In this document: one piece after another, positions 61,879 through 62,179 of the stretch
Numbering within the stretch: the stretch's first letter is position 1
Layout of the letters: each line of letters begins with the position of its first letter
NCBI GenBank assembly: GCA_017512805.1
Contig: JAFWES010000055.1
Span: forward strand, 1 to 62,179
Reading direction: 5' to 3'
Source: Clostridia bacterium
Lineage (GTDB): Bacteria > Bacillota > Clostridia > Christensenellales > Aristaeellaceae
DNA length: 62,179 nucleotides
Notes under the pieces: generated by a model
Database searches by the model: none
What the model was told of the DNA's origin: nothing
What the model saw: the letters and a program-made list of their open reading frames with translations, nothing else
Program-made: the position numbers and the translations under genes

Positions 61879-62089
61879 GAAACGCACCGTCGGCCTCAAA
61901 AGCCGAAGATCGATTCGCTTCCCTACGGGTAACTATTCAGTCCCGCAAGCAGAACACGAGAGACGTCCCCTGGAACGGAATACCTCAGAGAGCGAAGCGA
62001 CTGAACAGTTACAAAACCTATACAAACTGGAAATTATCGTTACTGTTCACGGGGTGGGCGGACCTCAAAAAAGTGAATGACCATTTCTG
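61879..62089. repeat. Full copy of the dispersed palindromic repeat and flanks upstream of thiT
   Basis: No gene. The repeat spans 61929-62013: GTAACTATTCAGTC at the left and GACTGAACAGTTAC at the right are inverted repeats around a 57-base interior containing GGAATACCTCAGAGAGCGAA. Beside it, CGGCCTCAAAAGCCG (61891-61905) forms a small hairpin. No thiamine-pyrophosphate riboswitch motif (CTGAGA or its partners) was found. Confidence 0.65.
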
Positions 62090-62119
62090 CAGGTGCTTCT
62101 GTAAGCGAGGCACCTGTTT
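62090..62119 (+). terminator. Hairpin near the window end
   Basis: CAGGTGC (62090-62096) pairs with GCACCTG (62110-62116), followed by TTTC. It may terminate a gene outside the window. The remaining bases to 62179 are AT-rich, and no gene is visible. Confidence 0.4.
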
Positions 62120-62179
62120 CATTTAGTTATAACATAGTTAATAAAATTGTAACTATTTTCTCTTTACTTTTTGCCATGA

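Noticed and set aside
61835-62179. TPP riboswitch upstream of thiT
   Set aside because: The conserved CTGAGA and the partner segment expected of a THI element are not present on the minus strand. What is there is a terminator and the dispersed repeat.
1-62179. tRNA, rRNA, CRISPR arrays and intact transposases
   Set aside because: Scanned for T-loop motifs, regularly spaced repeats and transposase-like proteins. None convincing was found. The integrase evidence is limited to short tail-like fragments.

Overview
The window reads as the chromosome of a GC-rich anaerobic Firmicute, most likely a gut or rumen Clostridia member. Christensenellales/Aristaeella-like is an inference from gene content and style, not a measured placement. 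The clues are strong GGAGG ribosome-binding sites, GTG/TTG starts, a class III (Firmicute-type) fructose-1,6-bisphosphatase, a ThiT thiamine transporter, a floA/nfeD pair, a YesM-type kinase with an AraC-type response regulator, and a glnA-ANTAR gene pair. No rRNA, tRNA or CRISPR array was seen.

Layout. (1) 1-4.2 kb: an MMPL/RND exporter and a secreted heptad-repeat YhgE-like protein behind a consensus promoter with palindromic operators. (2) 4.2-6.7 kb: a scar zone with a flavodoxin/MATE chimera, relics of a plasmid-type parM-parR pair, and ends of integrative elements, including a second copy of the guaA 3' end. (3) 6.2-16.3 kb: a very GC-rich carbohydrate island. It holds an aldo-keto reductase remnant, an ABC importer without its own ATPase, an NHL-repeat protein, a two-component system and two 2-keto acid aldolase-family enzymes. 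(4) 16.3-19.9 kb: further truncated or chimeric genes around an intact S9 peptidase. (5) 19.9-32.3 kb: sixteen tightly packed, same-strand accessory genes (APH-like kinase, deaminase, CHAP-GNAT fusion, methyltransferases, peptidase S51, P-loop kinases, metallo-hydrolase, several GNATs, KTR protein) headed by an XRE-TPR regulator, ending at guaA. (6) 32.7-53.4 kb: a glutamine/ammonia hub of guaA, asnB and dapL facing amt-PII, glnA, nitR, gltB, gltD, carA, carB and pyrG. (7) 53.4-61.8 kb: core housekeeping genes (ttcA-like, floA, nfeD, radA, fbp, thiT).

The strongest regulatory signal is in region 6. dapL, amt-PII and glnA each start with a TTGACA-N17-TATRAT promoter. Within about 15-25 bases this is followed by a small hairpin with a hexaloop AAGGGN (A at position 1, G at 4), whose stem overlaps a strong intrinsic terminator. 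That is the signature of an ANTAR antitermination target, and an ANTAR protein is encoded directly behind glnA. The cluster thus looks like a self-contained nitrogen regulon: ammonium enters through Amt (with a fused PII sensor), is fixed by GlnA/GltBD, and is distributed by the amidotransferases GuaA, AsnB, CarAB and PyrG, with DapL also drawn in.

The second theme is genome plasticity. Similar element-end sequences lie at 5.86-6.04 kb and 32.44-32.62 kb, each next to a guaA 3'-end core, suggesting stacked integrations at guaA. At least seven genes in regions 2, 4 and 5 are truncated, fused or internally deleted. A dispersed palindromic repeat (GTAACNNTTCAG...CTGAANNGTTAC) sits in the gaps between genes of the nitrogen operon and upstream of thiT.
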